From Psychrosphaera haliotis (lineage in GTDB: Bacteria; Pseudomonadota; Gammaproteobacteria; Enterobacterales; Alteromonadaceae), in contig NZ_BAAAFQ010000011.1 of NCBI RefSeq assembly GCF_039523615.1, positions 124,001 through 188,000 on the forward strand: a stretch of DNA of 64,000 nt, written 5' to 3'. The position numbers and the translations under genes were made by a program. The notes beneath the pieces are model-generated. The model was not told where the DNA came from and searched no databases. It was given only the letters and a program-made list of their open reading frames with translations. This document shows, in pieces, positions 16,341 to 25,021 of the stretch (the stretch's first letter is position 1; every line of letters begins with the position of its first letter).

Positions 16341-17795
16341 ATGTTTGATCTTTCTATCTTTAGCCAGTTTTCTAATAACAATATTTTGGTGGTTGGCGAC
16401 GTAATGCTCGACCGTTATTGGACAGGCGACTCACAACGTATTTCACCTGAAGCTCCAGTGCCTGTTGTAAAAATATCAGAGCTGGATGACAAAGTGGGAG
16501 GCGCTGCAAACGTTGCACGTAATATTGCCCACTTAGATGGCAAAGTTACGTTAATGGGCATTATTGGACAAGATGAAAATGGCGAAAGACTGACTCAACT
16601 TTTAGAAGAAGAACAAGTTAGCGCTAAGTTACTGACTCAATCTCATCAGCCTACAATTACAAAGCTACGAGTTATTAGTCGTCAGCAACAAGTGGTCCGT
16701 TTGGACTTTGAAGAAGCGTTTGCTGAAGAGCATGCACAAGCGTTAGTGGAACAGTTTAAAGCTGAGCTACAACATCATCAGTTTGTCGTGTTTTCGGATT
16801 ACAACAAAGGTTCGTTACGCTTTATTGGTGAGATGATAAAAATTGCACGTGGCGCGGGCAAAACCGTGCTGGTGGATCCTAAATCAAAAGATTTATCTGA
16901 TTACGCTGGTGCGTCTGTTATTACGCCTAATAAAACCGAGTTTGTTGCTGCAGGTGGCTTAGTGCATAGTGAAGAAGCTATTGTCGAGTCAGCACAGCAA
17001 ATAATGACAAACTGCAATATAGAGTCAATTTTGCTCACGCGAAGTGAACAAGGTATGTCGGCCATCACTAAGTCTGAAAAAGTAGACATGCCAGCTCAAG
17101 TACTCGAAGTATCCGATGTAACGGGTGCTGGTGATACGGTTATTGCGACGTTGGCAATGATGATGGCGTCAGGGTTAGAGTTAGCTGATGCCGCAAAAGT
17201 CGCTAACTTAGCTGCGGGTATTGTGGTGGCTAAACTTGGTGCGGCAACTGTTTCTCCGGAAGAGTTATACCGAGTTGTGAATAAACATTTATTCGCATCA
17301 AAGCAACGTCATTATCAAACGCCTTTTGAGGATGTTTTGCAGCATATTCGATTTGCGCGCCAAAGCGGTGAAAAAATTGTTTTCACTAATGGCTGTTTCG
17401 ATATTCTTCATGCGGGTCATGTGCATTACTTGGAACAAGCAAAAGCGCTTGGTGATAGGCTTGTTGTTGGTTTAAACAATGACGCTTCCATCACTCGATT
17501 AAAAGGTGAAGGACGACCAGTAAATCCACTTGAACAACGCGCTACTGTGATTAGCGGCTTAGCGAGCGTTGATTGGGTCATTCCGTTTGGCGAAATTAAC
17601 GGTAATGAGTTTGATGACACGCCGTACGAGTTAATAAAATTGATTGCACCTGATGTTTTAGTTAAAGGTGGTGATTACACTCCAGAAACCATAGTTGGTG
17701 CTGATATCGTTCAATTAAACGGTGGTGATGTTGCGGTTATTGAGTTTGTTGACGGTTGCTCAACAACTAAAATAATCGAGAAAATTAAGCGTTAA
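16341..17795 (+). CDS. hldE: Bifunctional heptose-7-phosphate kinase / heptose-1-phosphate adenylyltransferase
   Basis: Two-domain cytosolic enzyme for ADP-heptose. The N-terminal ribokinase-like domain (about 1-325) has GGAANVARNIAHL near 53 and the catalytic DVTGAGDTV near 262; it phosphorylates heptose 7-phosphate at C1. The C-terminal cytidylyltransferase-like domain (about 345-484) has NGCFDILHAGHVHYLEQA near 350 and transfers AMP. Full length (484) with both active sites intact. With gmhA upstream and gmhB at 22.3 kb the window holds nearly the whole ADP-heptose pathway; only the epimerase HldD is not here. Confidence 0.97.
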   Translation: MFDLSIFSQFSNNNILVVGDVMLDRYWTGDSQRISPEAPVPVVKISELDDKVGGAANVARNIAHLDGKVTLMGIIGQDENGERLTQLLEEEQVSAKLLTQSHQPTITKLRVISRQQQVVRLDFEEAFAEEHAQALVEQFKAELQHHQFVVFSDYNKGSLRFIGEMIKIARGAGKTVLVDPKSKDLSDYAGASVITPNKTEFVAAGGLVHSEEAIVESAQQIMTNCNIESILLTRSEQGMSAITKSEKVDMPAQVLEVSDVTGAGDTVIATLAMMMASGLELADAAKVANLAAGIVVAKLGAATVSPEELYRVVNKHLFASKQRHYQTPFEDVLQHIRFARQSGEKIVFTNGCFDILHAGHVHYLEQAKALGDRLVVGLNNDASITRLKGEGRPVNPLEQRATVISGLASVDWVIPFGEINGNEFDDTPYELIKLIAPDVLVKGGDYTPETIVGADIVQLNGGDVAVIEFVDGCSTTKIIEKIKR

Positions 17796-17805
17796 CCTTT
17801 AATGC

Positions 17806-17851
17806 AACTAACCTAAACGTTGCGCAATAGGTGAAACGTTTAGGTTTAGTT
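17806..17851. terminator. Long inverted repeat between convergent genes
   Basis: A 16-nt arm at 17806-17821 pairs with a 17-nt arm at 17835-17851 (one bulged A). It lies between the convergent ends of hldE and the alkylation repair gene and overlaps the stop of the latter. It has no long T-tract in either direction, so bidirectional termination is likely but not certain. Confidence 0.55.
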
Positions 17852-19032
17852 TAATCGGCTATAAGTTCGAACGATTGCTTGCCTTGCGAAACCCCATTTA
17901 TTAACACTTCAACATAGTGAGTTCCGCTGTAATAACGTCGGGTATTAATTGGTTTGAAAGAGTGTGATTTAGTTAGTTTTATCTCTTTTTCGGGCGCTTT
18001 AATTTCTTTCCACTTAAATACTTTACCTATATGTTGGCCGCGGCCTCTCAAGTGATAAACTTTATAATCCACCAGTAACGGCATCGTAGACGCTTTAATA
18101 TTGAGCGATAAATCAATGCTTTCACCAACCTTTACAATCGCTTTATTCAAGTACACTTCGCTGACCAATCCTTTGGGATCGCTATAACCAAATAACCTCA
18201 ACGTATCAACGTTCCCTGCCTTTATTAAACTTCGGCAAGCGTGCTTAACCATTCTTTGTCTGTTAATACTGTTGCTTTCCGATAGCCATTTTTGAGCTAT
18301 TTCATTAACGTTTTCCGGATAAGACTTACTAATATCGTTAAGGTGATTGGCAATACTGCGCCTTACATATTCCGACTCATCATTCCTTAATGTGTCGAGG
18401 TGGGTAGATACCCAATCAGGGTGTTCTTTAAACTCTGGAAGTTGCATCGCCCAAGGTAATAGCGGTCTTGTGCCTTCGCTGACTAAACGTCTAACATGAT
18501 GACAAGAATCTAAACACCAGCTCTCCATTATTTTTAAACACTTTGAAGGGTATTCAATCAACAGGTGGCGGATACCAAACTCGCTGGTAAATCTTTTAGT
18601 TAATTGTTTTTGTGCTTCAAGTGCGAGCACTAAAGGTTGATAGTCGACTTCAGGTGCCGTACCCACAGCGGTATTGGTTTTTAAGCTTTGCTCTTGAACA
18701 CCCCGCCTTCCAACATATTCGGTAAAAGGCATTATCATCCAACCAGCAACGCCCTCTTCTGTGGTGGTCACTTCTTTTAAGTCTTGGTTGTCACTAACTG
18801 GCAATAAAACGGTCGTTAAAGCCGCAATAGCCTCTGAATAACAGTCAGGTAATGTTTTAAACAACGCTATAACAATTTGTTCGCTGCGATCTTTTAATTC
18901 GCGTTGTTCCAGTTTATCACTGGCAATATCTATGAATTTTTCTGGCTCGAATGGATGCGGTTGTGAGTCGAAGTATTGGTGGAGTAGTTGCGCAGTAATT
19001 TCAATTTGAGGCTTATTAAACACGGACTTCAT
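17851..19032 (-). CDS. DNA alkylation repair (AlkD-like, HEAT-repeat) protein
   Basis: A 393-residue helical protein of the DNA alkylation repair family, which removes alkylated bases through a HEAT-like repeat scaffold. Marks of this subfamily are the HVRRLVSEGTRPLLPWAMQL segment near 180-200, the paired repeats with YVRRSIANHLNDISK near 228, and an extra C-terminal beta-rich domain (about 290-393). Which residue is catalytic cannot be judged here. The start has GAGG 7 nt upstream. A seven-base tandem repeat lies 38-93 nt before the start. It sits between LPS genes without functional link to them. Confidence 0.82.
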   Translation of the reverse strand: MKSVFNKPQIEITAQLLHQYFDSQPHPFEPEKFIDIASDKLEQRELKDRSEQIVIALFKTLPDCYSEAIAALTTVLLPVSDNQDLKEVTTTEEGVAGWMIMPFTEYVGRRGVQEQSLKTNTAVGTAPEVDYQPLVLALEAQKQLTKRFTSEFGIRHLLIEYPSKCLKIMESWCLDSCHHVRRLVSEGTRPLLPWAMQLPEFKEHPDWVSTHLDTLRNDESEYVRRSIANHLNDISKSYPENVNEIAQKWLSESNSINRQRMVKHACRSLIKAGNVDTLRLFGYSDPKGLVSEVYLNKAIVKVGESIDLSLNIKASTMPLLVDYKVYHLRGRGQHIGKVFKWKEIKAPEKEIKLTKSHSFKPINTRRYYSGTHYVEVLINGVSQGKQSFELIAD

Positions 19033-19069
19033 TCAACTGCCTCAAAATAAAGATGACACGAATAGTCAT

Positions 19070-19125
19070 CGTTAATCGTTAATCGTTAATCGTTAATCGT
19101 TAATCGTTAATCGTTAATCGTTAAT
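19070..19125. repeat. Heptanucleotide tandem repeat, 8 copies of CGTTAAT
   Basis: Eight perfect CGTTAAT units (ATTAACG on the minus strand). The distal units overlap the last codons and stop of waaA: the waaA stop TAA is produced inside the second unit read, so copy-number change leaves the WaaA end unchanged. The rest fills the short gap before the alkylation repair gene, where length change would alter the spacing or 5' leader of that gene. Confidence 0.95.
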
Positions 19126-20454
19126 AATATTATAAACAACAGTGGTAATTGTTGCTGTCATTTCCGCATGAGACAATATGGCATTAAGTCCTGCCTTCCC
19201 CACAGCTTCCCGCGCTTCTTTATTACTTAACCAGCCAGTCATTATTTGAGTAAACTCTGGTTCTGAATTCGCGATAACTAACCCACCAGCTTCAACCAAC
19301 TCACTGCAAACTTCCGAGTTATTATAAACATGAGGTCCCATTACAACAGGTTTAGCATATGCTGAGGCTTCAAGCGGATTGTGGCCGCCCTTTTCTGCAA
19401 TAGAACCGCCAACAAAAGCAACATCTGCAGCTCCATATAAACGATTTAGCTCACCCATTTTATCAACAAGCAATACATCTATTTTATCGGTTACGGACTC
19501 GTCTAAGCTAAGCTGAGCAATTTTTACGTCTTGGACCAATAAGTACTCTAACACTTGCTGAAAGCGCTCAGGGTGTCTAGGGGCGATTACCAATAATAAC
19601 TCTGGAAAGCTCTTTTTAAGTTTCACATAAGTTGAAATGACAACTTCTTCCTCATCAAGGTGAGTACTGCCAGCAATAAATACCAAACGGTTTTCAACAT
19701 TATATTCTTTACGAGTAATCTGACTTAGTTCAGACGCAGGCACTTCAATATCAAATTTTAAGTTGCCAACAATTTCTATGCGTGACTCTGGAAGGCCCAA
19801 TTCTACGTAGCGATCAAAGTCATCTTGGTTACGGGCCAATACTTTAGATAATGATTTGATCATTTGCCCTGAAAGCCAACTAAAGCGCTGATAGCCTCGC
19901 TTAGTTTTGTCGGTCATTCTGGCATTAACCACAACCACAGGTATTTTTTTAGCTCGACACTTCCTAATAAGATTAGGCCAAAGCTCCACTTCCATTATCA
20001 AAGTAACAACAGGCTTCACTTGCCTTAACAGAGCCGACATCATCCAAGGTAAATCGATTGGTAAATAGGTATGAAACACACGTTTTCCCATTTCATCGGA
20101 TAAACGCCTTTGTAGTTGATGCTTGCCGGTTAATGTATTTGTGGTGACTACTACATAGTGTTCTGGGTGCTGCTTGAGGATTTCTCTGATAAGACCGATA
20201 GTGGCGGTCACTTCACCCATTGACGCACAGTGAAACAACACAGATTTATGTCTAATTTTTTTAGGTAATCGCCTCGGCATTAAACCGAATTTCTGTCCCC
20301 AATCGAGGTCCATTTTAACGTTAGCTCGAGCCCTGTGATTAAACACCTGAATTGTCGACTTATGAAGTAGATACAATAACCATTTTGCCAGTTCAACGGC
20401 ACCAACGATTATAAGTAAAACGTTATATGGAAATAACGCCATCAATTGCTTCAT
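19114..20454 (-). CDS. waaA: Kdo transferase (3-deoxy-D-manno-octulosonic-acid transferase)
   Basis: Membrane-anchored GT30 glycosyltransferase that adds Kdo to lipid IVA. The 446 residues include an N-terminal membrane anchor, the conserved catalytic region FHCASMGEVTA near residue 74-84, and the CMP-Kdo-binding VFVGGSIAEKGGHNPLEA near 355. The ATG overlaps the kdkA stop (ATGA). In Haemophilus and Vibrio, where kdkA is also present, WaaA is monofunctional and adds one Kdo that KdkA then phosphorylates; I infer the same here. The last codons lie within the heptanucleotide repeat. Confidence 0.95.
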   Translation of the reverse strand: MKQLMALFPYNVLLIIVGAVELAKWLLYLLHKSTIQVFNHRARANVKMDLDWGQKFGLMPRRLPKKIRHKSVLFHCASMGEVTATIGLIREILKQHPEHYVVVTTNTLTGKHQLQRRLSDEMGKRVFHTYLPIDLPWMMSALLRQVKPVVTLIMEVELWPNLIRKCRAKKIPVVVVNARMTDKTKRGYQRFSWLSGQMIKSLSKVLARNQDDFDRYVELGLPESRIEIVGNLKFDIEVPASELSQITRKEYNVENRLVFIAGSTHLDEEEVVISTYVKLKKSFPELLLVIAPRHPERFQQVLEYLLVQDVKIAQLSLDESVTDKIDVLLVDKMGELNRLYGAADVAFVGGSIAEKGGHNPLEASAYAKPVVMGPHVYNNSEVCSELVEAGGLVIANSEPEFTQIMTGWLSNKEAREAVGKAGLNAILSHAEMTATITTVVYNIIND

Positions 20455-21245
20455 TCTTTATATCCTGCTAGCAATTCGTGCCAATTTTGTTCGTTAAAAT
20501 GAAAGTTCGAATTCAAACCTTTCTCTTTCAATAAAGACCTTTTTAAGCGTTCCAGATTTGATTGTTTCCAATCTTCTGAGCTTAACCTAAACTCGCACCT
20601 ATCAAAGTCTATCAATGTAATATCTGTTTGATTTGAAATAAGTATATTATGGATATTCAAATCTGCATGAAAAACATTGTTCTCATGGAAAAGCCTTATC
20701 GTTTTACCAATTTCATTCCATACATTAGGCGGTAATTCTTTTTTAAGCAATAAGTTATAAGCATCTTTTGCGCCAGCAATCCGCTCTATTAAAATATCGT
20801 TGCTATAAAAGCTCAATGAGTGGTGTTTCACCTTACATGCTAAAGGCCTTGGCACTGGTAAACCGATTTCCCACATTTTTGCTAGTAACTCAAACTCTAA
20901 GTATGCGCGAGAATGAGTTACATTCTTAAAAATAAACTTATCTTTGTTAAAATGCCGAACCATGCCACCACGGTAATAGTGGCGTAAAACCATTTCTACC
21001 GATTCATCATTATTATTGTCGGTTTCAATAAAGTACGTAGTAAAACGACCTTTTGACGTGCCTGTTACTTTTTTCAGGGATAGCCAATACTCAGCATCAA
21101 ACCAATCATTGTTTAAGAGCCCTTCAAATTCAGATAAAAACTTAAACTGAATAGAGCCATCTGTTATTTCGGTAGATTTTAAAGTAGGTCGTTTATTTAG
21201 CACTTTTTGCACGTTTCTTTTAAGCCTTAATTTAGCTAAGATCAT
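20451..21245 (-). CDS. kdkA: 3-deoxy-D-manno-octulosonic acid kinase
   Basis: Phosphorylates the single Kdo residue at O-4 on the lipid A precursor. It is a eukaryote-like kinase fold of 264 residues: the HADLNIHNIL catalytic loop is near 195 and the metal-binding LIDFDRC near 215. The YYRGGMVRHF glycine loop is near 88-97, typical of the KdkA/InaA family. No clear ribosome site precedes ATG 21245, so the true start might be slightly different. It overlaps waaA by 4 nt and diverges from the heptosyltransferase gene 46 nt away. Confidence 0.88.
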   Translation of the reverse strand: MILAKLRLKRNVQKVLNKRPTLKSTEITDGSIQFKFLSEFEGLLNNDWFDAEYWLSLKKVTGTSKGRFTTYFIETDNNNDESVEMVLRHYYRGGMVRHFNKDKFIFKNVTHSRAYLEFELLAKMWEIGLPVPRPLACKVKHHSLSFYSNDILIERIAGAKDAYNLLLKKELPPNVWNEIGKTIRLFHENNVFHADLNIHNILISNQTDITLIDFDRCEFRLSSEDWKQSNLERLKRSLLKEKGLNSNFHFNEQNWHELLAGYKE

Positions 21246-21291
21246 ACCTTAGCTTAACCTATTTATGCCAATTCGTTTTTTGGAGTTATTT

Positions 21292-22344
21292 TTGAACACA
21301 CCTCTGCAATCTATTTGTATTTTAAGACTTTCAGCTATTGGTGATGTATGTCACGCGGTGGCTGCAGTGCAAGCAATCCAAAAGCAGCATCCACAGGCAA
21401 AACTCACGTGGATTGTAGGTAAAGTGGAATACCAACTTTTAAAAGAATTGCCTGGTGTAAACTTCATTATTTTTGAAAAAAACTTAGGCAAGCAAGCTTT
21501 CAGGAAGCTAAAGGAAGACTTAAACGGCGAAGTCTTTGACGTACTACTTCATATGCAAGTCGCTTTTAGAGCCAACTGGGCTGCTCGTTTAATTCGCGCT
21601 AAAAAGAAAATTGGCTTTGATTGGAGCCGAGCAAAAGAGTTACACGCATTATTTACCAATAACAGAATCAAGCCTCAAACAGAGCCTCATGTATTAGAAG
21701 GCTTTTTTGCTTTTGCTGAAAAGGTTGGCGTACCCGCTAATACTCTAGATAGTTTGTCATGGGATATTCCTGTTTCTCAGCAAGACAAAGAATTTGCAGA
21801 CTCATTAATAGTGGCGAACAGCAAACACATTGTAATAGCGCCGGCAGCTAGTAAGGCCGAGCGAAATTGGTTACCAGAACGATACGCACAACTTGCTGAT
21901 TATGCCCATGAGCAAGGCTTTAAAATAAGCCTTTGTGGCGGACCAGGTCCGTTAGATAGAGACATAGCTGATAAAATCATAGCCAGTGCTAAATGCCCTA
22001 TTCAAGACTTGATTGGCAAAACGTCACTAAAGCAAATGTTAGCTTTGTTGAACAATGCCAGTTTAGTTATTGCCCCTGACACTGGTCCTGCTCACATGGC
22101 CGTTACACAAAAAACGCCAGTTTTAGGTTTGTATGCGCACTCAAACCCTAAACGAACTGGCCCTTACTTGTACCAAGATTATGTTTGCAGTGCTTATGAT
22201 GAACACATTGAAAAACAATTAGGTAAACCTGCTAAGCAATTAAAGTGGGGCGTTAGAGCAAAAGGTAAAAACCTTATGGAATCAATAACGGTTGAAAGTG
22301 CTATTACTAACTTTGATCGCCTGGTTAAGGACTTTTCGTTATGA
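21292..22344 (+). CDS. LPS heptosyltransferase, GT9 family, OpsX-like
   Basis: Transfers heptose from ADP-heptose to the LPS inner core at the cytosolic membrane face. The N-terminal CILRLSAIGDVCHAVAAVQ stretch and the donor-binding IAPDTGPAHMAV near residue 265 are GT9 marks, and the overall pattern resembles Haemophilus OpsX, which acts on phosphorylated Kdo; the neighbouring kdkA fits this. I start at TTG 21292 (350 residues) with GGAG 6 nt upstream; the ATG at 21265 has no ribosome site. It overlaps gmhB by 4 nt. Distinguishing heptosyltransferase I from II needs a tree. Confidence 0.82.
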   Translation: MNTPLQSICILRLSAIGDVCHAVAAVQAIQKQHPQAKLTWIVGKVEYQLLKELPGVNFIIFEKNLGKQAFRKLKEDLNGEVFDVLLHMQVAFRANWAARLIRAKKKIGFDWSRAKELHALFTNNRIKPQTEPHVLEGFFAFAEKVGVPANTLDSLSWDIPVSQQDKEFADSLIVANSKHIVIAPAASKAERNWLPERYAQLADYAHEQGFKISLCGGPGPLDRDIADKIIASAKCPIQDLIGKTSLKQMLALLNNASLVIAPDTGPAHMAVTQKTPVLGLYAHSNPKRTGPYLYQDYVCSAYDEHIEKQLGKPAKQLKWGVRAKGKNLMESITVESAITNFDRLVKDFSL

Positions 22345-22919
22345 GCCTAACGTTTAACAATAAAAACAAAGCGCTATTTTTAGATCGCGACGGGGTTATC
22401 AATGTTGACCATGGTTACGTATATAAACCTGAAGAATTTGAGTTTATAGCTGATGTATTCAGCGCTGTTAAAGCGTTCTCTGATGATGGTTTTTTAATTG
22501 TCGTTATTACTAATCAATCTGGAATTGGCCGAGGTTACTATAGCGAATCTCAGTTTGATCACTTAACACAATGGATGATGAACGAGTTTAAAAGCCGTGG
22601 CATTACTATTTCTACCGTTAAATTTTGCCCGCATCACCCTAAAAATGCACAGCCTGAATACTTAATGGACTGTGATTGCAGAAAACCTGCACCTGGAATG
22701 ATATTGGACGCTATTTCAGAGTTAAACATCGACCCTGCTCAATCTATCTTTGTGGGTGATAAAGAGTCTGATATGAAAGCGGCCAGTTCCGCAAACGTCC
22801 AATTCAAGTATTTAGTAGAAAGCGGACAGACATTTTCGGATCAGCAAGCACAATCAGCTGACGCCGTTTTTTCAGACTTATCAGCGCTTACTCAATACTG
22901 GTTTAACCGCAGTAACTGA
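22341..22919 (+). CDS. gmhB: D-glycero-beta-D-manno-heptose-1,7-bisphosphate 7-phosphatase
   Basis: HAD-superfamily phosphatase that removes the C7 phosphate in ADP-heptose synthesis. The 192-residue protein has the HAD nucleophile motif LFLDRDGVIN near 13-22, the second motif ITNQSGIGRG near 52, the zinc-site Cys/His cluster FCPHHP...CDCRKPAPG near 95-120, and the Mg-binding FVGDKESDM near 142. It begins inside the heptosyltransferase stop (ATGA), so the two are coupled. Its tail overlaps the oppositely oriented methyltransferase by 39 nt. Confidence 0.93.
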   Translation: MSLTFNNKNKALFLDRDGVINVDHGYVYKPEEFEFIADVFSAVKAFSDDGFLIVVITNQSGIGRGYYSESQFDHLTQWMMNEFKSRGITISTVKFCPHHPKNAQPEYLMDCDCRKPAPGMILDAISELNIDPAQSIFVGDKESDMKAASSANVQFKYLVESGQTFSDQQAQSADAVFSDLSALTQYWFNRSN

Positions 22920-23666
22920 ATACATCATAGGCACGGGTTCGTTTTCAACGAGTTTTTGAAAATGACCCGGTGACGTTTCCTCCAAACCATCAAAGCAGTT
23001 ATATGGACTATAGTCCTGTTCTCTAAATGCTTTGATCGAAAGTCCTGCAGCTATTAAAGCAGAAATGACTTCACTTAGAGAATGTGCCCAGGTTGCAATT
23101 TCTTGCTCTTCATCGCCACTGTTTTCAGTATAAGTAGACTCACTTTCAACATACGCTTCATATGTATTAAAATATGGATAACCCGCCATCACATCATGAA
23201 ACGGGTGGAACTCTATAAGATGAAACTCTCCGCCTTCTTTTAGAGACTCAGCAATAACATTGGCCCATTGAGTAAGGTCCGGCAACCAACATAAAACGCC
23301 ATAAGAGGTATAAACCACATCATACTTTGAATCATCAACCTGTCGTAGCTGCAGTACGTCAGAGCAAATAAACTTGCTATCTAAACCCGTTTCCTTCGCA
23401 ATGTGGGTTGCTTGTTTAATAGCAGTGTCAGATAAATCTACGCCAGTTACTGATGCACCTAAACGTGCCAATGACAGTGAGTCTAGCCCAAAGTGACATT
23501 GCAGATGCAACAACGACTTATCAGTAACATCGCCCAACAGCTCTATTTCTAAAGGGTTTAAAGAGCTTTTTCCTGATAAAAAGCCCGCAAGATCGTAAAA
23601 CTCCGAATCCCTATGAATTTCAGTTCGACGGTTCCATGCTTGTTGGTTCATTTCTAGATGTTTCAT
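22881..23666 (-). CDS. Class I SAM-dependent methyltransferase
   Basis: A 261-residue methyltransferase with the SAM-binding motif I LLHLQCHFGLDSLSLARLG (about 53-71) followed by the acidic VTGVDLSDTAI, and a later YDVVYTSYGVLCWLPDL segment (motif IV region). Similar proteins are annotated only as class I methyltransferases and the substrate is unknown. Its end overlaps the end of gmhB by 39 nt on the opposite strand, so transcription of one could interfere with the other. No promoter is obvious. Confidence 0.82.
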   Translation of the reverse strand: MKHLEMNQQAWNRRTEIHRDSEFYDLAGFLSGKSSLNPLEIELLGDVTDKSLLHLQCHFGLDSLSLARLGASVTGVDLSDTAIKQATHIAKETGLDSKFICSDVLQLRQVDDSKYDVVYTSYGVLCWLPDLTQWANVIAESLKEGGEFHLIEFHPFHDVMAGYPYFNTYEAYVESESTYTENSGDEEQEIATWAHSLSEVISALIAAGLSIKAFREQDYSPYNCFDGLEETSPGHFQKLVENEPVPMMYSVTAVKPVLSKR

Positions 23667-23737
23667 CTCGTTTACAACCTATTGTGTTTTTTAATCTTAT
23701 TTTTACCATTCCCTGCTCGGATGTCTATGCTAAGTGC

Positions 23738-23765
23738 TGACGAGCAGAAATAAAAACAGTACAAT
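23738..23765 (+). promoter_or_regulatory. Candidate kbl-tdh promoter
   Basis: TGACGA (23738-23743), 16 nt, TACAAT (23760-23765). The -35 overlaps the right arm of a 7-bp inverted repeat (CTGCTCG at 23713-23719 with CGAGCAG at 23741-23747), which could be an operator. Confidence 0.35.
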
Positions 23766-23825
23766 CAGCCACACTTAGTGGCAACTAAAATCGTGCCACC
23801 CAAACTCATATTGGAGCAATTTTAC

Positions 23826-25019
23826 ATGCGTGCAGCTGGATTTTTTAAAAACCTAAATGAGCAAATTGAACAAGTAAAACAAGACGGACTATATAAGTCT
23901 GAGCGTATTATTACTTCTCAACAAAAGTCGAGTATTGATGTTGGCAATCAACAAGTTTTAAACTTTTGTGCAAACAACTACTTAGGCTTAGCAAATAGCA
24001 AAGAGTTAATTGATGCTGCACATGACGGATTAAATAATCATGGTTTTGGTGTCGCTTCTGTTCGTTTTATCTGTGGTACACAAGACATCCATAAACAACT
24101 TGAAGCTAAAGTGAGTGACTTCCTAAAAACAGAAGATACGATTCTTTACAGCTCTTGTTTTGACGCCAATGGCGGTTTATTCGAAACCATTTTAAGCGCT
24201 GAAGATGCCATTATCTCTGATTCTTTAAATCATGCTTCTATTATAGATGGCGTTCGTTTGTCTAAATGTAAACGCTACCGCTATGCAAATAACGACATGG
24301 CCGACTTAGAAAAGCAACTTCAACAAGCTGATGCTGATGGCGCTCGTTTCAAGTTAATCGCCACTGATGGCGTATTCTCAATGGACGGTGTAATTTGTGA
24401 CCTTAAGACCGTTTGCGACTTAGCGGATAAATACGACGCATTGGTAATGGTTGATGACTCTCACGCTGTGGGTTTTGTCGGCGAAAATGGCCGTGGAACA
24501 CATGAATACTGTGACGTGCTAGACCGTGTTGATATTATTACCGGTACGCTTGGTAAAGCTTTAGGCGGCGCTTCAGGTGGTTATACGTCGGGTAAAAAAG
24601 AGGTGATTGAATGGTTACGTCAACGCTCACGCCCATATTTGTTCTCTAACTCACTTGCGCCATCTATTGTAACGGCGTCGTTAAAAGTATTGGACATGTT
24701 AGAGCAAGGCTCGGCACTTCGTGACACGTTATGGTCTAACGTTGCTTATTTCCGTGACAAAATGTCAGCTGCTGGTTTTACACTAGCCGGTAAAGACCAC
24801 GCTATTATTCCTGTAATGTTGGGCGATGCAAAATTAGCCTCTAGTTTTGCCGACAAAATGCTTGAACGCGGTATTTATGTTGTTGGTTTTAGCTTCCCAG
24901 TAGTGCCAAAAGGCCAAGCAAGAATTAGAACTCAAATTTCTGCAGCGCATACACAAGAGCAATTAGATAAAGCCATTAATGCGTTTATTGAAGTTGGCAA
25001 AGAGCTGAAGGTTATTTAA
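23826..25019 (+). CDS. kbl: Glycine C-acetyltransferase (2-amino-3-ketobutyrate CoA ligase)
   Basis: PLP enzyme that cleaves 2-amino-3-ketobutyrate with CoA to glycine and acetyl-CoA, the second step of threonine catabolism. The start is ATG 23826 (397 residues), with GGAG 9 nt upstream; the longer frame from GTG 23778 would add 16 residues unlike the family. Motifs: VDDSHAVGFVGENGRG near 210 and the PLP lysine in GTLGKALGGASGGY near 242. It is followed 2 nt later by tdh, the enzyme that makes its substrate. Confidence 0.96.
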   Translation: MRAAGFFKNLNEQIEQVKQDGLYKSERIITSQQKSSIDVGNQQVLNFCANNYLGLANSKELIDAAHDGLNNHGFGVASVRFICGTQDIHKQLEAKVSDFLKTEDTILYSSCFDANGGLFETILSAEDAIISDSLNHASIIDGVRLSKCKRYRYANNDMADLEKQLQQADADGARFKLIATDGVFSMDGVICDLKTVCDLADKYDALVMVDDSHAVGFVGENGRGTHEYCDVLDRVDIITGTLGKALGGASGGYTSGKKEVIEWLRQRSRPYLFSNSLAPSIVTASLKVLDMLEQGSALRDTLWSNVAYFRDKMSAAGFTLAGKDHAIIPVMLGDAKLASSFADKMLERGIYVVGFSFPVVPKGQARIRTQISAAHTQEQLDKAINAFIEVGKELKVI

Positions 25020-25021
25020 TC

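Noticed and set aside
19070..19125. Possible CRISPR-like array
   Set aside because: The seven-base units are adjacent without spacers; this is a simple tandem repeat.
23713..23747. Riboswitch (for example glycine-type) before kbl
   Set aside because: Only a 7-bp inverted repeat with a large loop is present and no aptamer core; a promoter/operator explains it better.
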